In this document: piece by piece, positions 18,410-28,398 of the stretch
Position numbering within the stretch: the stretch's first letter is position 1
Layout of the letters: each line of letters begins with the position of its first letter
The notes under the pieces: generated by a model
What the model was told of the DNA's origin: nothing
The model's input: the letters and a program-made list of their open reading frames with translations, nothing else
Databases searched by the model: none
Assembly (NCBI GenBank): GCA_000384495.1
Contig: ARQR01000008.1
Span: forward strand, 1-31,237
DNA from: an actinobacterium SCGC AAA015-D07
GTDB lineage: Bacteria > Actinomycetota > Acidimicrobiia > Actinomarinales > Actinomarinaceae
DNA: 31,237 nucleotides
Direction: 5' to 3'
Position numbers and translations under genes: made by a program

Positions 18410-19279
18410 TTACCCGGCTAAAGCTTCCGCTCCACCAACAATTTCTGAAATCTCTGTTGTAATCTCAGCTTGTCTAGCTTGATTACTTTGTCTTGATAAA
18501 ATCTTGATTAACTCTTCTGCGTTCTCGGTAGCAGCTTTCATTGCTCTCATTCGTGACGCATGCTCTGATGTTGAAGCATTCAGTAATGAAGAGAAGATTG
18601 TTGCATTTGTGTATTTTGGAATGATATTGCTGAGAACCTGACTTGCTGAGGGTTCGAATGTATACCCACCAACTGACTCTATTTCTTTCGCTATCTGCTC
18701 TACTTCGAAAGGAAGTACTGTCTTATACAACGCCGTTTGAGTCATTGCAGATTTATATTCTGTGTAGACAATTTCAATTTGATTTGTTTTTCCATCATAG
18801 AATTCTTGTACAAGAGGTGTCATAATCTCTAATGCATTCTCGAAATTTGGCTCATCTGTAATGCCTTCATAGTTTTGTTTAGGTTCAATATTTCTGTACT
18901 TAAAGTAACCATTTGCTTTTTTTCCAACGGTCACAATCTCAACTTTGTTATTCAAATTTTCATATTCAGCTTTTCTTACCTCAGCGAGTTTTAAAATATT
19001 GGTGTTATATGCACCAGCAAGTCCTCGATCTGAAGTAATAACAACTAATGTTATTTTTTTTGTTCCTTCAACTGGTGGTGAACTTGGCATCTCTCCACTT
19101 CCTGTTAATTCCTCAACAATTTGTGAGAGTAGATTTGTGTAATTATTTGAAGATGTAAGTCTTTGTTGTGCTTTTACGATTCTTGAAGATGCAATAAGTT
19201 CCATTGCACGTGTTATTTTCTTAGTGGATTTAACACTCTTTATTCTTCTATTTATGATTCGTAATTCAGCACTTGCCAT
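18410..19279 (-). CDS. atpG: ATP synthase F1 gamma subunit
   Basis: The 289-residue central rotor stalk. N-terminal helix carries RIKSVKSTKKITRAMELIAS, including the near-invariant ITKAMxxVA-like motif, and the C-terminal helix carries ASRMRAMKAATENAEELI, both diagnostic. The middle holds the Rossmann-like segment with TSDRGLAGAYN. It lies 3 bp after atpA. Length and motifs are normal for the family. Confidence 0.97.
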   Translation of the reverse strand: MASAELRIINRRIKSVKSTKKITRAMELIASSRIVKAQQRLTSSNNYTNLLSQIVEELTGSGEMPSSPPVEGTKKITLVVITSDRGLAGAYNTNILKLAEVRKAEYENLNNKVEIVTVGKKANGYFKYRNIEPKQNYEGITDEPNFENALEIMTPLVQEFYDGKTNQIEIVYTEYKSAMTQTALYKTVLPFEVEQIAKEIESVGGYTFEPSASQVLSNIIPKYTNATIFSSLLNASTSEHASRMRAMKAATENAEELIKILSRQSNQARQAEITTEISEIVGGAEALAG

Positions 19280-19282
19280 GGT

Positions 19283-20800
19283 TTATTCTTCTTTTTTCTC
19301 CAATGTACTTACAAAGGCTTCAACAGCTGTTTTTAATTCTTCTTCAGGCAATTCACCTGTTGTTTTTATTGAATTAATAACATCTGAATGTCTTGTTTTA
19401 ACAAAATCAATCAAATCTAACTCTGTCTGTGGGATGTCAGCTGGGTCAACTACATCTAAAAATCCCTCTGTTACTGCATAGAGTGAGATGACTTGCTCTT
19501 CCATTGGCACTGGTTGATATTGTGGTTGCTTTAATAGCTCGACAACTCTTCTTCCTCTATCAAGCTGTGCTTGTGACGCAGCATCCAAGTCTGATCCAAA
19601 CTCTGCAAAGGCTTCTAACTCTCTAAACTGTGCAAGGTTAATTCTTAAAGGTCCTGAAACTTTCTTCATAGCTTTAGTTTGTGCAGCACCACCCACCCTT
19701 GATACTGATGTACCTGGATTTACTGCAGGTCTAACACCGGAATAAAAGAGTTCTGATTCCAAATAAATCTGTCCATCTGTAATGGAAATAACATTTGTTG
19801 GGATGAATGCCGATACGTCTCCAGCTTTTGTTTCTATGATTGGTAGTCCTGTAAGTGAACCACCACCTAACTCTTCACTAACTTTTGCACAACGCTCTAA
19901 TAGCCTTGAGTGAAGATAGAAAACGTCACCAGGATAAGCCTCTCTTCCAGGAGGTCTTCTTAGTAGAAGTGATATCTGACGATATGCGATGGCTTGTTTT
20001 GATAGATCGTCAAAAACAATTAATCCATGTTCACCGTTATACATCCAATGTTGGCCAATTGCTGACCCAGCATAAGGAGCATACATCTGCAATGCAGCTG
20101 CAGCTGAGGCGGGTGCGTTTACAATTACTACTTTATCTAAAACACCCTCTTGCTCAAATCTCTCTACTACTTCTGCAACAGTTGATGATTTTTGACCAAT
20201 AGCAACATAGATACATTTAACATCTGTGTCTTTTTGATTGATTATTGTATCAACTGCAACAGCAGTTTTTCCAATCTGTCTATCACCAATAATTAATTCT
20301 CTTTGTCCACGACCAATTGGAATCATTGAGTCAATAGCTTTAATACCAGTTTGTAGTGGCTCCCCAACGGGTTGTCTTTCTACAACAGAAGGAGCTTGAA
20401 GTTCTAATCGTCTTCGTTCAGTAAATTCAATAGGTCCTTTGCCATCAATTGGATTTCCTAGGGGATCAATAACTCTTCCTAAAAAGCCATCACCAACACC
20501 AATTGACAACACCTCTCCAGTTTGTTTTACAGGCATGCCCTCTTCTATGTGATTTGAGTCACCCATCAAAACAACACCGATAGAATCCTCTTCAAGGTTA
20601 AGTGCTACTCCAACAAGTCCCCCTGGGAATTCAAGAAGCTCTGATGCCATAACATTTTCTAAGCCTTTAACTCTTGCTACTCCATCAGCTACCGCAGAAA
20701 CGTAACCAACAAGATCGTCTTTTACAGAATCCTGCCAATCACCAAGAGTCTCTTTTAATGAATCTGATATTTGTTTTGCATCAATATTAAATTCGCTCAA
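19283..20800 (-). CDS. atpA: ATP synthase F1 alpha subunit
   Basis: The 505-residue regulatory nucleotide-binding subunit that alternates with beta in F1. The P-loop GDRQIGKT is at 172-179; the N-terminal crown domain ([16 protein letters not shown]) and the conserved [14 protein letters not shown] segment precede it, and the alpha signature [17 protein letters not shown] follows. Length is normal. It follows atpH by one base and precedes atpG by 3 bp. Confidence 0.98.
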   Translation of the reverse strand: MSEFNIDAKQISDSLKETLGDWQDSVKDDLVGYVSAVADGVARVKGLENVMASELLEFPGGLVGVALNLEEDSIGVVLMGDSNHIEEGMPVKQTGEVLSIGVGDGFLGRVIDPLGNPIDGKGPIEFTERRRLELQAPSVVERQPVGEPLQTGIKAIDSMIPIGRGQRELIIGDRQIGKTAVAVDTIINQKDTDVKCIYVAIGQKSSTVAEVVERFEQEGVLDKVVIVNAPASAAAALQMYAPYAGSAIGQHWMYNGEHGLIVFDDLSKQAIAYRQISLLLRRPPGREAYPGDVFYLHSRLLERCAKVSEELGGGSLTGLPIIETKAGDVSAFIPTNVISITDGQIYLESELFYSGVRPAVNPGTSVSRVGGAAQTKAMKKVSGPLRINLAQFRELEAFAEFGSDLDAASQAQLDRGRRVVELLKQPQYQPVPMEEQVISLYAVTEGFLDVVDPADIPQTELDLIDFVKTRHSDVINSIKTTGELPEEELKTAVEAFVSTLEKKEE

Positions 20801-20801
20801 T

Positions 20802-21329
20802 TTACCTACTTTCTAAAACTGTTTTTATCTCTGAGATTTTTGAGGAAATCAATCCATCAAATGTTCTCTCACCAACACTTACGCTAAGTCCACCCAATAC
20901 ATCTGGATTAACTTCAACTTTTATTTCCACATCGGTGCCTAATTTTTTCTTGAGGGCACTTATTAAACTTTTTTCAGTTTTTGCATCTAATTCAACAGCT
21001 GAAACAACTTTTGCAACTGATGCCCCTCTTTTTTCAGCAATGTAATTTGCGACCGAACTCTCGATATCAGAGAGGTTATCTCCAAAACCTTGAGATATTG
21101 TCAAGGTTATTAGATCAAGAGTGAGTGGTAACACTCTTTTGTCGAGTAATGAATTAACTGCCTCTATCTTCTTTTCAACAGGAATACCAAAATTTCTAAA
21201 CACATCTAATGCTTCAGAGCTTTTTGAAAGTGCATTGAAAACTTGGAGGATTTCATTTTCAACTCTTTCAGCATCTTTAGATGAAGAAATAATTTCAACA
21301 ATTCCTTTTGAGAAAGAATCAACAGACAT
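20802..21329 (-). CDS. atpH: ATP synthase F1 delta subunit
   Basis: The 175-residue peripheral-stalk cap joining the F1 head to the b subunits. It has the N-terminal helical bundle pattern and the C-terminal delta signature with [22 protein letters not shown]. It is a separate gene, unlike the fused b-delta of mycobacteria. Spacing is 4 bp from atpF and 1 bp to atpA. Confidence 0.93.
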   Translation of the reverse strand: MSVDSFSKGIVEIISSSKDAERVENEILQVFNALSKSSEALDVFRNFGIPVEKKIEAVNSLLDKRVLPLTLDLITLTISQGFGDNLSDIESSVANYIAEKRGASVAKVVSAVELDAKTEKSLISALKKKLGTDVEIKVEVNPDVLGGLSVSVGERTFDGLISSKISEIKTVLESR

Positions 21330-21333
21330 TTAC

Positions 21334-21870
21334 TTAATTCAACTCCTTAATAAACTTTTCAATTAATTTTTTTTGATCAGCTTTTGACATTGAAGAAGCT
21401 ACTTTTTGAGAAATCTCAAGAGATAGATCAGCTACCTCACTTTTAAGCTCAGTTGAGACTCTTTCTTTTTCAGCATCTGAGTCTGACTTTGCTTTTTCAA
21501 TTATTGCTTCTGCTTCAGCTCTTGCTTCAGTTAAAACATCTTCTTTAAGTTTTTCTGCAGCTTGCTTACCTTCATCAATAATTTTTTGAACTTCTGCGTC
21601 AGCGTTTGAAACTAAAGCATCATATTCTTGCTTTGATTTCTCAGCTTCTGATTTAGTATCTTCAGCTTCCTTTATCTGTCCTTCTATTTCAGCAGATCTT
21701 TTATCAAGTGTTTCGTTCATGGCAGGTAAAGCCCACTTCCAAACGAAGAAAAATACTACTGCAAAAGCTACTACTCCAGCTACTAATTCTGAAGTTGCAG
21801 GCAGCAATAAGTCAACACCTGAGCTTGATTCTTCTGCTTCCGCTAAAAATGTATCCAAATAAAACATCAT
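21334..21870 (-). CDS. atpF: ATP synthase Fo b subunit
   Basis: The 178-residue peripheral stalk: an N-terminal segment rich in Glu/Ser, one membrane helix (about 29-48, VAGVVAFAVVFFFVWKWALP) and a long charged coiled coil (about 50-175) rich in Ala, Glu and Lys. The KRSAEIEGQIKEAED segment after the membrane is typical. Two adjacent ATG codons offer alternative starts three bases apart. It begins 2 bp after the atpE stop. Confidence 0.95.
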   Translation of the reverse strand: MMFYLDTFLAEAEESSSGVDLLLPATSELVAGVVAFAVVFFFVWKWALPAMNETLDKRSAEIEGQIKEAEDTKSEAEKSKQEYDALVSNADAEVQKIIDEGKQAAEKLKEDVLTEARAEAEAIIEKAKSDSDAEKERVSTELKSEVADLSLEISQKVASSMSKADQKKLIEKFIKELN

Positions 21871-21872
21871 TT

Positions 21873-22088
<216 letters not shown>

Positions 22089-22092
22089 TTAA

Positions 22093-22899
22093 TTAATGCT
22101 CTGGATGCAGAGACGTCTGTATATAAACTGCTGACAACAAAGTAAATATGTATGCCTGCAGAATAGAAACTATTAATTCAAAACCATATATTGCGAGACC
22201 TAATGTAAACCATGCGAGACCAACAGGTGCTTTTGATACAATATATTCGCCTACTCCAGGTTGTACAACAAAGAAATATGCCGAAGCCAAGAGAAGACTT
22301 AACATTACGTGACCCGCTACAAGGTTAGCGAATAATCGAACAGCTAAACTAAATGGTCTTACAAGTAGAACTGAAACTAACTCAATTGCGCCAACAAGAG
22401 GTTTTAATGCTACAGGAACTCCTGGTGGCCATAATAAGTTTGTAAAGTATTTTATTCCCTCTGTTTTGATTCCGACAAAAAGAAATATTACGTAAGTGAC
22501 AAGACTTAAGAAGAGAGGAAGTGCCATGCGGGAAGTAACTGGGAAATTAATAAGTGGAGTCACTTCAAATAAGTTACCAACCAAGATAAACATAAAAACT
22601 GAAATTAGATACGGTGTAAATTTCTCACCACCTCGGCCAATAACACCGAGAGCTATTTCATCTTTTACGAAAGTAAAGATGCTTTCAACTACTGATTGAA
22701 GTCTTCCAGGAACAACTGATTTTTTTCTAAGCCCAAAAAACATTAAAACTACTGGGATAATGGCAGCTAAAAGTATAAGAATTTCTGTTCGGGAGATATC
22801 TGAAGAACCAAAGTTCCCAAATTCGAACAAAGAGTTTACATTTTCAGGTTTGCAAACAACGTTGTTTATAAAATCACAAGTCTCAGCTGCTGTTATCAT
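22093..22899 (-). CDS. atpB: ATP synthase Fo a subunit
   Basis: The 268-residue stator channel subunit, with several membrane helices. The essential Arg lies in the conserved RPFSLAVRLFANLVAGH block, and helix-5 residues follow in GLAIYGFELIVSILQAYIFTLL. The start overlaps the end of the upstream small membrane gene by 17 bp. Function: proton path to and from the c ring. Confidence 0.97.
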   Translation of the reverse strand: MITAAETCDFINNVVCKPENVNSLFEFGNFGSSDISRTEILILLAAIIPVVLMFFGLRKKSVVPGRLQSVVESIFTFVKDEIALGVIGRGGEKFTPYLISVFMFILVGNLFEVTPLINFPVTSRMALPLFLSLVTYVIFLFVGIKTEGIKYFTNLLWPPGVPVALKPLVGAIELVSVLLVRPFSLAVRLFANLVAGHVMLSLLLASAYFFVVQPGVGEYIVSKAPVGLAWFTLGLAIYGFELIVSILQAYIFTLLSAVYIQTSLHPEH

Positions 22900-23287
22900 T
22901 TGCCCAATCTAAGTCAGTGTCTTTTCTTTTAATTACCATAGCCATTTCTAAGAATAACATACTTAAAAACACGATTGGCACTGTCAAAGACATTGCCAAT
23001 TCATCAATAGAATATAAGCTTCTCAGTAATAAGAGAAGTCCAAAAATGAAAATTAATCTAAATAAATATCCAAAAATTGCGGCGAAGTAATAGAAATTCA
23101 ATGAGACTTTTGCTGCATATGACATGATGACTGCACCCAAATAAAATCCAATTGCAACAATTATTGAAGACGCTAGAGATGTAACAAATGCATTTTGTGA
23201 TCTAATTAAAAAAAGAAGTGGGCAAAGGATATAAATTATTGATGCCCTTTTAAGCATTCTTGTAGCTAGTACTAATTCAACATTCAT
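22883..23287 (-). CDS. atpI: ATP synthase-associated membrane protein (AtpI-like)
   Basis: A 134-residue protein with about four hydrophobic segments, in the position of AtpI at the head of the operon between the small AtpZ-like gene and atpB. Sequence identity to AtpI is not strong by eye; the call rests on size, membrane pattern and place. AtpI-family proteins aid c-ring assembly or Mg2+ supply. It overlaps the preceding gene by 4 bp and atpB by 17 bp. Confidence 0.7.
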   Translation of the reverse strand: MNVELVLATRMLKRASIIYILCPLLFLIRSQNAFVTSLASSIIVAIGFYLGAVIMSYAAKVSLNFYYFAAIFGYLFRLIFIFGLLLLLRSLYSIDELAMSLTVPIVFLSMLFLEMAMVIKRKDTDLDWANDNSS

Positions 23288-23496
23288 TGATCTTGTTCAA
23301 GTTTTTTTGAAATTTTCCACATTCTTCTGAAACCATCATAAATTCCAACAAACAAAAAGATGATGACTGTGTACGGCTCAAACCCGATAAAATTTTGGAC
23401 TAGTAAACCCACTAACAGACCGCTAATTATTGAAGTTGAAAACGAACTTACTGGACCGTAATCTTCTAAATTTAATTTTCTTCGATTGTTAGACAT
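23284..23496 (-). CDS. Small membrane protein, AtpZ-like (ATPase gene 1 family)
   Basis: A 70-residue protein with two hydrophobic helices (about 22-36 and 41-53) separated by a short loop, ending in a basic FRRMWKISKK tail. The pattern GLLVGLLVQNFIGFEPYTVI followed by GIYDGFRRMW resembles the PF09527 family encoded at the start of many atp operons. It overlaps glyA by 8 bp upstream and the AtpI-like gene by 4 bp. Confidence 0.7.
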   Translation of the reverse strand: MSNNRRKLNLEDYGPVSSFSTSIISGLLVGLLVQNFIGFEPYTVIIFLFVGIYDGFRRMWKISKKLEQDQ

Positions 23497-24751
23497 ATGG
23501 CTTGTATTGTGAAGCTAACTCTTTGACTTCATCTTTTAATTCATCAAGCTTGTTTGAATCTGATCTATGTTTGAGAATTTCTGAAATTAAGTATCCTACT
23601 TTTATTAATTCACTTTCCTTCATTCCACATGTTGTTGCAGCTGGTGTACCCATTCTTATACCTGATGTAATAAATGGTGATCTCTCATCAAAAGGAATGG
23701 CATTTCGATTTAGCGTAATTCCCATTTCATTGAGTAAAATACCAGCATCTTTACCGGTTAATTCTTCGTCAACACTGTTTGTATCAACTAATACAATGTG
23801 ATTAGTTGTTCCCCCACTAACGACTCTTAGACCTTCATTTATGAAAGAGTCGGAAAGGGCTGAAGCATTCTTTAAAATTTGAGCTGTATAATCTTGAAAA
23901 TCTTTTGATAGTGCTTCTTTAAAGCAAACGGCCTTTGCTGCAATCTGGTTATTTAATGCCCCACCTTGTGCTCCTGGGAAAATATTTTTATCTACACCTT
24001 TTGCAAATTCCTCTGTTGACAAAATCATTCCACCCCTTGGACCTCTCAGTGCTTTATGAGTTGTTGCAGTCACAACATCAGCATATTTCATTGGATTCTC
24101 AACAACTTTACCGGCAACAAGGCCAATAAAATGTGCGGCATCAACCATAAAATAAGCTCCAACTGAATCAGCAATCTCTCTAAATGCCTTGTAATCAAGC
24201 TCCTGAGAATAAGATGAATAACCTGCAATTAGTAATTTTGGTTTTGTTTCCTCTGCTAATTTTGCAACATCATCCATATCGATCAGTTCAGTTTCTTTAT
24301 CTAATCCATAACCAACAAAGTTATACATTCTTCCAGAAAAGTTAACAGGAGAACCGTGTGTTAAATGCCCACCTTGGTCAAGAGACATACCCATAACGGT
24401 GTCCCCAGCTTCTAGGAGGTTTAGGTAGACTGCCATGTTTGCTGATGATCCTGAATGAGGCTGGACGTTTGCATGATCTGCCTCAAATAATTCACATGCT
24501 CTGTCAATTGCGAGTTGTTCTATCTCATCAACAGTCTCACAACCCTCATAATATCTTCTTCCTGGAAAACCTTCTGAATACTTGTTTGTAAGAATAGAAC
24601 CTGACGCCTGCATCACTGCCTTTGATGCAAAGTTCTCTGAAGCAATTAAATGTATATGTGAGTTTTGACGTGCTAAATCATTATCAATTAATGATGCTAT
24701 CTCATTATCTGATTCAAATAATTCAGTGTTTAATGCGCCAGTATTTTCCAT
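23489..24751 (-). CDS. glyA: Serine hydroxymethyltransferase
   Basis: A 420-residue PLP enzyme that interconverts serine and glycine and supplies one-carbon units to tetrahydrofolate. The PLP lysine is Lys233 in TTHKALRGPRGGM. Other signatures are ENFASKAVMQASGS (40-53), NKYSEGFPGRRYYEGCE (56-72), NVQPHSGSSANMA and VDAAHFIGLVAG. Length is normal. It follows tsaC by 9 bp and overlaps the AtpZ-like gene by 8 bp, linking it to the ATP synthase genes, an arrangement common in actinobacteria. Confidence 0.97.
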   Translation of the reverse strand: MENTGALNTELFESDNEIASLIDNDLARQNSHIHLIASENFASKAVMQASGSILTNKYSEGFPGRRYYEGCETVDEIEQLAIDRACELFEADHANVQPHSGSSANMAVYLNLLEAGDTVMGMSLDQGGHLTHGSPVNFSGRMYNFVGYGLDKETELIDMDDVAKLAEETKPKLLIAGYSSYSQELDYKAFREIADSVGAYFMVDAAHFIGLVAGKVVENPMKYADVVTATTHKALRGPRGGMILSTEEFAKGVDKNIFPGAQGGALNNQIAAKAVCFKEALSKDFQDYTAQILKNASALSDSFINEGLRVVSGGTTNHIVLVDTNSVDEELTGKDAGILLNEMGITLNRNAIPFDERSPFITSGIRMGTPAATTCGMKESELIKVGYLISEILKHRSDSNKLDELKDEVKELASQYKPYV

Positions 24752-24760
24752 ATCTACACT

Positions 24761-25348
24761 TTAACAGTAACTTGGAGGCCATTTAAGTGGCCCTTGCCTT
24801 AAAATTTCCCCACCTGTAACTCTAAAATCGACAACTGTAGATCCATTTCCATGGATTGATGTTCCCTCTAAATAATATCCAATATTGTCTTTAAACATTT
24901 CATATGCCTCACTGTCGTTCTTTGCTTCTTCGTCGCCAGAGGTATTTGCACTTGTAACTGCTAGTGGACCAATTTCATTTAATAGTTGTATAGTTATTTC
25001 ATTATCAGGAACTCTTAATCCAATTGTGTTTGGATTTTTCGTACCGACACCATCAACATATTCTTCATTGGTTTCAACAACTGCAGTCAGAGGTCCTGGC
25101 CAATAGAGATCTACAATTTCAGGTACTTGTGTAACAAGATCAAGTTGTTGTAAATATGTGTATGAGGGAATAAGTAATGAAATAGGTTTTGAGTCATCTC
25201 TTTCTTTTAATTCGAATAATTTTTCTACAGCTTCTTTAGAGTTTGGATTGACGCCTATACCGTAAACGGTTTCTGTGGGAATACCAACAACTTCATTTTT
25301 ATTAATTGCATCTATTGCTTGTGAGATATTATCGCCTTGCATAAACAT
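24761..25348 (-). CDS. tsaC: Threonylcarbamoyl-AMP synthase (YrdC/Sua5 family)
   Basis: A 195-residue YrdC-domain enzyme that makes threonylcarbamoyl-AMP from threonine, bicarbonate and ATP for the t6A37 modification of tRNAs. Signatures are GIPTETVYGIG (near 22-32), KERDDSKPISLLIP, YWPGPLTAV, TIGLRVPDN and PLAVTSANTSG. It lacks the extra C-terminal domain of Sua5. The start overlaps prmC by 20 bp; a second ATG two codons in gives a 14-bp overlap. The prfA-prmC-tsaC-glyA order is standard in actinobacteria. Confidence 0.93.
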   Translation of the reverse strand: MFMQGDNISQAIDAINKNEVVGIPTETVYGIGVNPNSKEAVEKLFELKERDDSKPISLLIPSYTYLQQLDLVTQVPEIVDLYWPGPLTAVVETNEEYVDGVGTKNPNTIGLRVPDNEITIQLLNEIGPLAVTSANTSGDEEAKNDSEAYEMFKDNIGYYLEGTSIHGNGSTVVDFRVTGGEILRQGPLKWPPSYC

Positions 25349-26081
25349 ACCTATCTTTGTCTGCCAAGTCTTTAATTAATTCTACATCGTCATAGTTATT
25401 CAATAATTCAATTACTTTCTGACCAAATCTCTCATCAATCTCAAGAAATATTTCAAAGTCTTTGTATTTTTTATCTTCAATTTGATTTATGAGGTTTTGA
25501 ATAATGTTAATCCCGTCATTATCTCCACCATCAAGTGCATTTAAAGGTTCGTAATTTAGGACTTCCAAATCAAGAGTTTCAATTTCACTGCTGGGTATAT
25601 ATGGTAAGTTTGCAATAATTAAGTCAAAATTACTATTACTTACTTCATTAAGTAAATCTGATTGGATGAATTCAATATTCATTCCATTGAGAGTTGCGTT
25701 TTCAGTAGCTAATTGAATAGCAAAAGGTGAGATATCGATTCCTTTTACTTCAGCTTCTGGATATAAATGTTTCATCATCAGACTTATACAACCAGAACCA
25801 GTACCAACATCTAATATGCTTTTTGGTTTTACAACCTTGTTTTTAATTATCTCGATCAAATACTCTGTTTCAGGTCTTGGAATTAATGCACGTTCATCTA
25901 CTTTTAACTGAACAGTATAAAAGGGCATGAATTCTTCAATATATTGAATTGGTTCATGATTTAACCTGCGTGTAAGTAATGTTGAATATTCGTTTTGATA
26001 TTCTGTTTTACTACCAGAGATTTCTTGAGCTTTTTGTTTTAACCTCTCAAGTTCATGATTTGGAATAGATTTTATATCCAA
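25329..26081 (-). CDS. prmC: Release-factor glutamine methyltransferase
   Basis: A 250-residue SAM-dependent enzyme that methylates the Gln of the GGQ motif of peptide release factors. The SAM-binding motif is DVGTGSGCISL (91-101), and the PrmC-specific RPETEYLIE block is at 69-77. The catalytic NPPY motif reads NLPY (158-161), a Pro-to-Leu change that keeps the essential Asn and Tyr. It directly follows prfA, its substrate gene, with no spacer, and overlaps tsaC by 20 bp. Confidence 0.93.
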   Translation of the reverse strand: MDIKSIPNHELERLKQKAQEISGSKTEYQNEYSTLLTRRLNHEPIQYIEEFMPFYTVQLKVDERALIPRPETEYLIEIIKNKVVKPKSILDVGTGSGCISLMMKHLYPEAEVKGIDISPFAIQLATENATLNGMNIEFIQSDLLNEVSNSNFDLIIANLPYIPSSEIETLDLEVLNYEPLNALDGGDNDGINIIQNLINQIEDKKYKDFEIFLEIDERFGQKVIELLNNYDDVELIKDLADKDRYVYARR

Positions 26082-27164
26082 TTATTCCTCTAAAGTTGCG
26101 AGTCTTGTTGTTTCATTATCTGCTATCAGAGCGTCAATAAAATCACTTAAATCACCATCTAATACCTGGTCTAGTTTTTTCAGGGTTAAGTTGATTCGAT
26201 GATCAGATACCCTGTTGTCTTTATAATTGTAAGTTCTAATTTTGTCAGATCGCTCACCGGAACCTACTTGTTCTTTTCTATTCTTTGCTCGTTCAGCTTC
26301 AGCTTCGTCTTGACGTGCTTTTAATAATCTTGCTCTTAAAATTCTCATAGCTTTTTCTTTATTTTGTAATTGTGATTTTTCATCTTGGCAGGAGACAACA
26401 AGCCCGGTAGGAACGTGGGTGATTCGTACGGCTGAGTCTGTTGTGTTGACACTTTGGCCACCTGGTCCACTTGATCTGTAGACATCTACTTTTAAGTCAT
26501 TTTGATCAATATCTATATCTACTTCCTCTGCTTCAGGTAAGACAGCTACGGTTGCAATAGAAGTATGGACTCTTCCTTGTGACTCTGTTTTAGGAATTCT
26601 CTGTACTCTATGTGCACCAGCTTCAAACTTTAGTTTTGAATAAACACCTTTAGATTTTATAGCAAAGATAACCTTGCTATATCCACCCATATCAGAATCA
26701 GTCATCTCTATCTTTTCAACATTCCATGAGTTACGTTCCGCAAAACGTGAATACATTTTGAATAGATCTCCAACCCAAATGGATGCTTCCTCTCCACCTG
26801 CTCCAGGACGTATCTCTACAAGAACATCCTTCTCATCAGATGGATCTTTTGGTAGTAAGGCAACTTTTATTTTTGTAACAATGTTTTCAATTTCAGCAGT
26901 TGAGTTTTTAATGATGTCTTCATATTCACTCTTCATCTCTTCGTCGGTTTCCTCATTAAGCAACTCTTCAGCATCTGATATATCTGAAGTTAGTGTTTCC
27001 CATTGTCTGAAAAGCTCAACAATTGAAGACATATCACTGTGTTTTTTTGCCATCTCTGCATATTTATTTGGATCACTTGAGATATCAACTTTTGATAAAT
27101 CATCTTCTAATTGTTTTTGTGATTCAACTATTGCAGTAAGTTTTTTAATTAATGTTTCATCCAT
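26082..27164 (-). CDS. prfA: Peptide chain release factor 1
   Basis: The 360-residue class I release factor recognising UAA and UAG. The stop-codon-reading PxT motif is PKT (191-193) in RIPKTESQGRVHTS, and the peptidyl-tRNA hydrolysis motif GGQ is at 235-237 in SSGPGGQSVN. Length is normal. It overlaps the DUF1385 gene by 8 bp and abuts prmC. Confidence 0.97.
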   Translation of the reverse strand: MDETLIKKLTAIVESQKQLEDDLSKVDISSDPNKYAEMAKKHSDMSSIVELFRQWETLTSDISDAEELLNEETDEEMKSEYEDIIKNSTAEIENIVTKIKVALLPKDPSDEKDVLVEIRPGAGGEEASIWVGDLFKMYSRFAERNSWNVEKIEMTDSDMGGYSKVIFAIKSKGVYSKLKFEAGAHRVQRIPKTESQGRVHTSIATVAVLPEAEEVDIDIDQNDLKVDVYRSSGPGGQSVNTTDSAVRITHVPTGLVVSCQDEKSQLQNKEKAMRILRARLLKARQDEAEAERAKNRKEQVGSGERSDKIRTYNYKDNRVSDHRINLTLKKLDQVLDGDLSDFIDALIADNETTRLATLEE

Positions 27165-28068
27165 GAGTTACCTCTTTTGTATTTTCAAGAAAAGTATCAA
27201 GTTCATCAGTATTTTCACTATGTTTTATACAGTTTGCCATAGCAACTCTTGCGACCTCAATCTGGTCATCAGATGGAGGTTTTGTTGTCATTTTCTGCAT
27301 CCATATTCCAGGAGTACTAAAAAATCTTGAAAAAAGTGAGCCTGAGTATTGAAAATTTAATTTAAGTATTTCGTAGGAAATCATTGCAACGACAAACACG
27401 TGAAGAATACGTGTTACAAGTGTCATAAAAATACTCAATGTGGGAATAAATGGAAGCGTTAACAAACTAACAAAAACTATCAAAAATATGAATGCGGTTC
27501 CACATCGAATGTGTTCTTTAGGGAAAGTTTTGATGTGATCAAGATTAAGATCTCTGTTATTTTCAAAAGCTGCAATGGTCATGTGCTCTGCACCGTGGAA
27601 TTCAAACAGCTCTTTTGCGTCTTTTGTTTTACCAATAAGGAAAATGTAAAGAACAACGATTACACCACGTAAAAGTCCCTCATATAAACCTTTCGATGTC
27701 TGATCTGTTTCAATCAAATCGATCAGTAATCTTGGTCCTGCAATAAGAAGCGAGAGAAACACAACAATAAAAACGTAGTTAAAGATTTTATTAATAAGTG
27801 TTGGTTCTGGCTCATCCTCATAATATATCTCATCAGACATTGTTAAACCTTGATAACCAACATATAAAGAATCAATAAGTGCTCCAATACCACGCATTAA
27901 TGGAAGTTTGAATATACCAGGCCTTCTAACCAAAGGCGTTCTCTCTTTAAAGAACTTTACAATTTCATTATTTTGATTTCTTACAGCAAGTGACCAACCC
28001 TTTGGGCTTTGAATTAGGACACCACTTATTACAGCTTGTCCACCATAAGAAATATCATTTTCAGACAT
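27157..28068 (-). CDS. DUF1385 (YqhQ-like) membrane protein
   Basis: A 303-residue protein of the DUF1385 family. It opens with YGGQAVISGVLIQSP (family hallmark GGQAV-GVMMR-like) and LPLMRGIGALIDSLYVG, has membrane segments at about 95-115, 132-148 and 190-235, and contains FHGAEHM (the usual HGAEHK-like motif). The biochemical role is unknown. It lies between rpmE and prfA, where actinobacteria commonly encode it, and overlaps prfA by 8 bp. Confidence 0.88.
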   Translation of the reverse strand: MSENDISYGGQAVISGVLIQSPKGWSLAVRNQNNEIVKFFKERTPLVRRPGIFKLPLMRGIGALIDSLYVGYQGLTMSDEIYYEDEPEPTLINKIFNYVFIVVFLSLLIAGPRLLIDLIETDQTSKGLYEGLLRGVIVVLYIFLIGKTKDAKELFEFHGAEHMTIAAFENNRDLNLDHIKTFPKEHIRCGTAFIFLIVFVSLLTLPFIPTLSIFMTLVTRILHVFVVAMISYEILKLNFQYSGSLFSRFFSTPGIWMQKMTTKPPSDDQIEVARVAMANCIKHSENTDELDTFLENTKEVTHG

Positions 28069-28089
28069 GAGAAAAAGGGATTAAAGAAG

Positions 28090-28383
28090 TTATTCTTCTT
28101 CTTGAGAAGAAACTTCTTGCTTAGGTGCTTGTCTTGTACTTGTTGAACCGTATCGTTGTTTGAATCTTTCAACTCTACCTGTAGAGTCAACAAGTTTTTG
28201 TTTTCCAGTAAAAAAAGGATGGCTTGCACTAGAGATTTCTAGTTTTACAAGCGGATATTCTTTTCCATCTTCCCAAGTAATTGTTTCAGATGTCTTAATG
28301 GTTGATCTTGTAAGAAATGCAAAATCAGCATCTTCATCTCTAAAAACAACTTCTTTATATTCGGGATGTATATCTTTTTTCAC
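28090..28383 (-). CDS. rpmE: 50S ribosomal protein L31 (zinc-free type B-like)
   Basis: A 97-residue L31. [33 protein letters not shown] and TGRVERF are diagnostic. It has no cysteine at all, so it lacks the CxxC zinc site of classical RpmE and resembles the type B (YkgM/RpmE2) form, yet it stands in the classical rho-rpmE-prfA locus. A charged C-terminal extension (about 78-97, ending SSQEEE) is unusual. It follows rho by 15 bp. Confidence 0.92.
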   Translation of the reverse strand: MKKDIHPEYKEVVFRDEDADFAFLTRSTIKTSETITWEDGKEYPLVKLEISSASHPFFTGKQKLVDSTGRVERFKQRYGSTSTRQAPKQEVSSQEEE

Positions 28384-28398
28384 AATTTCTACTTTACT

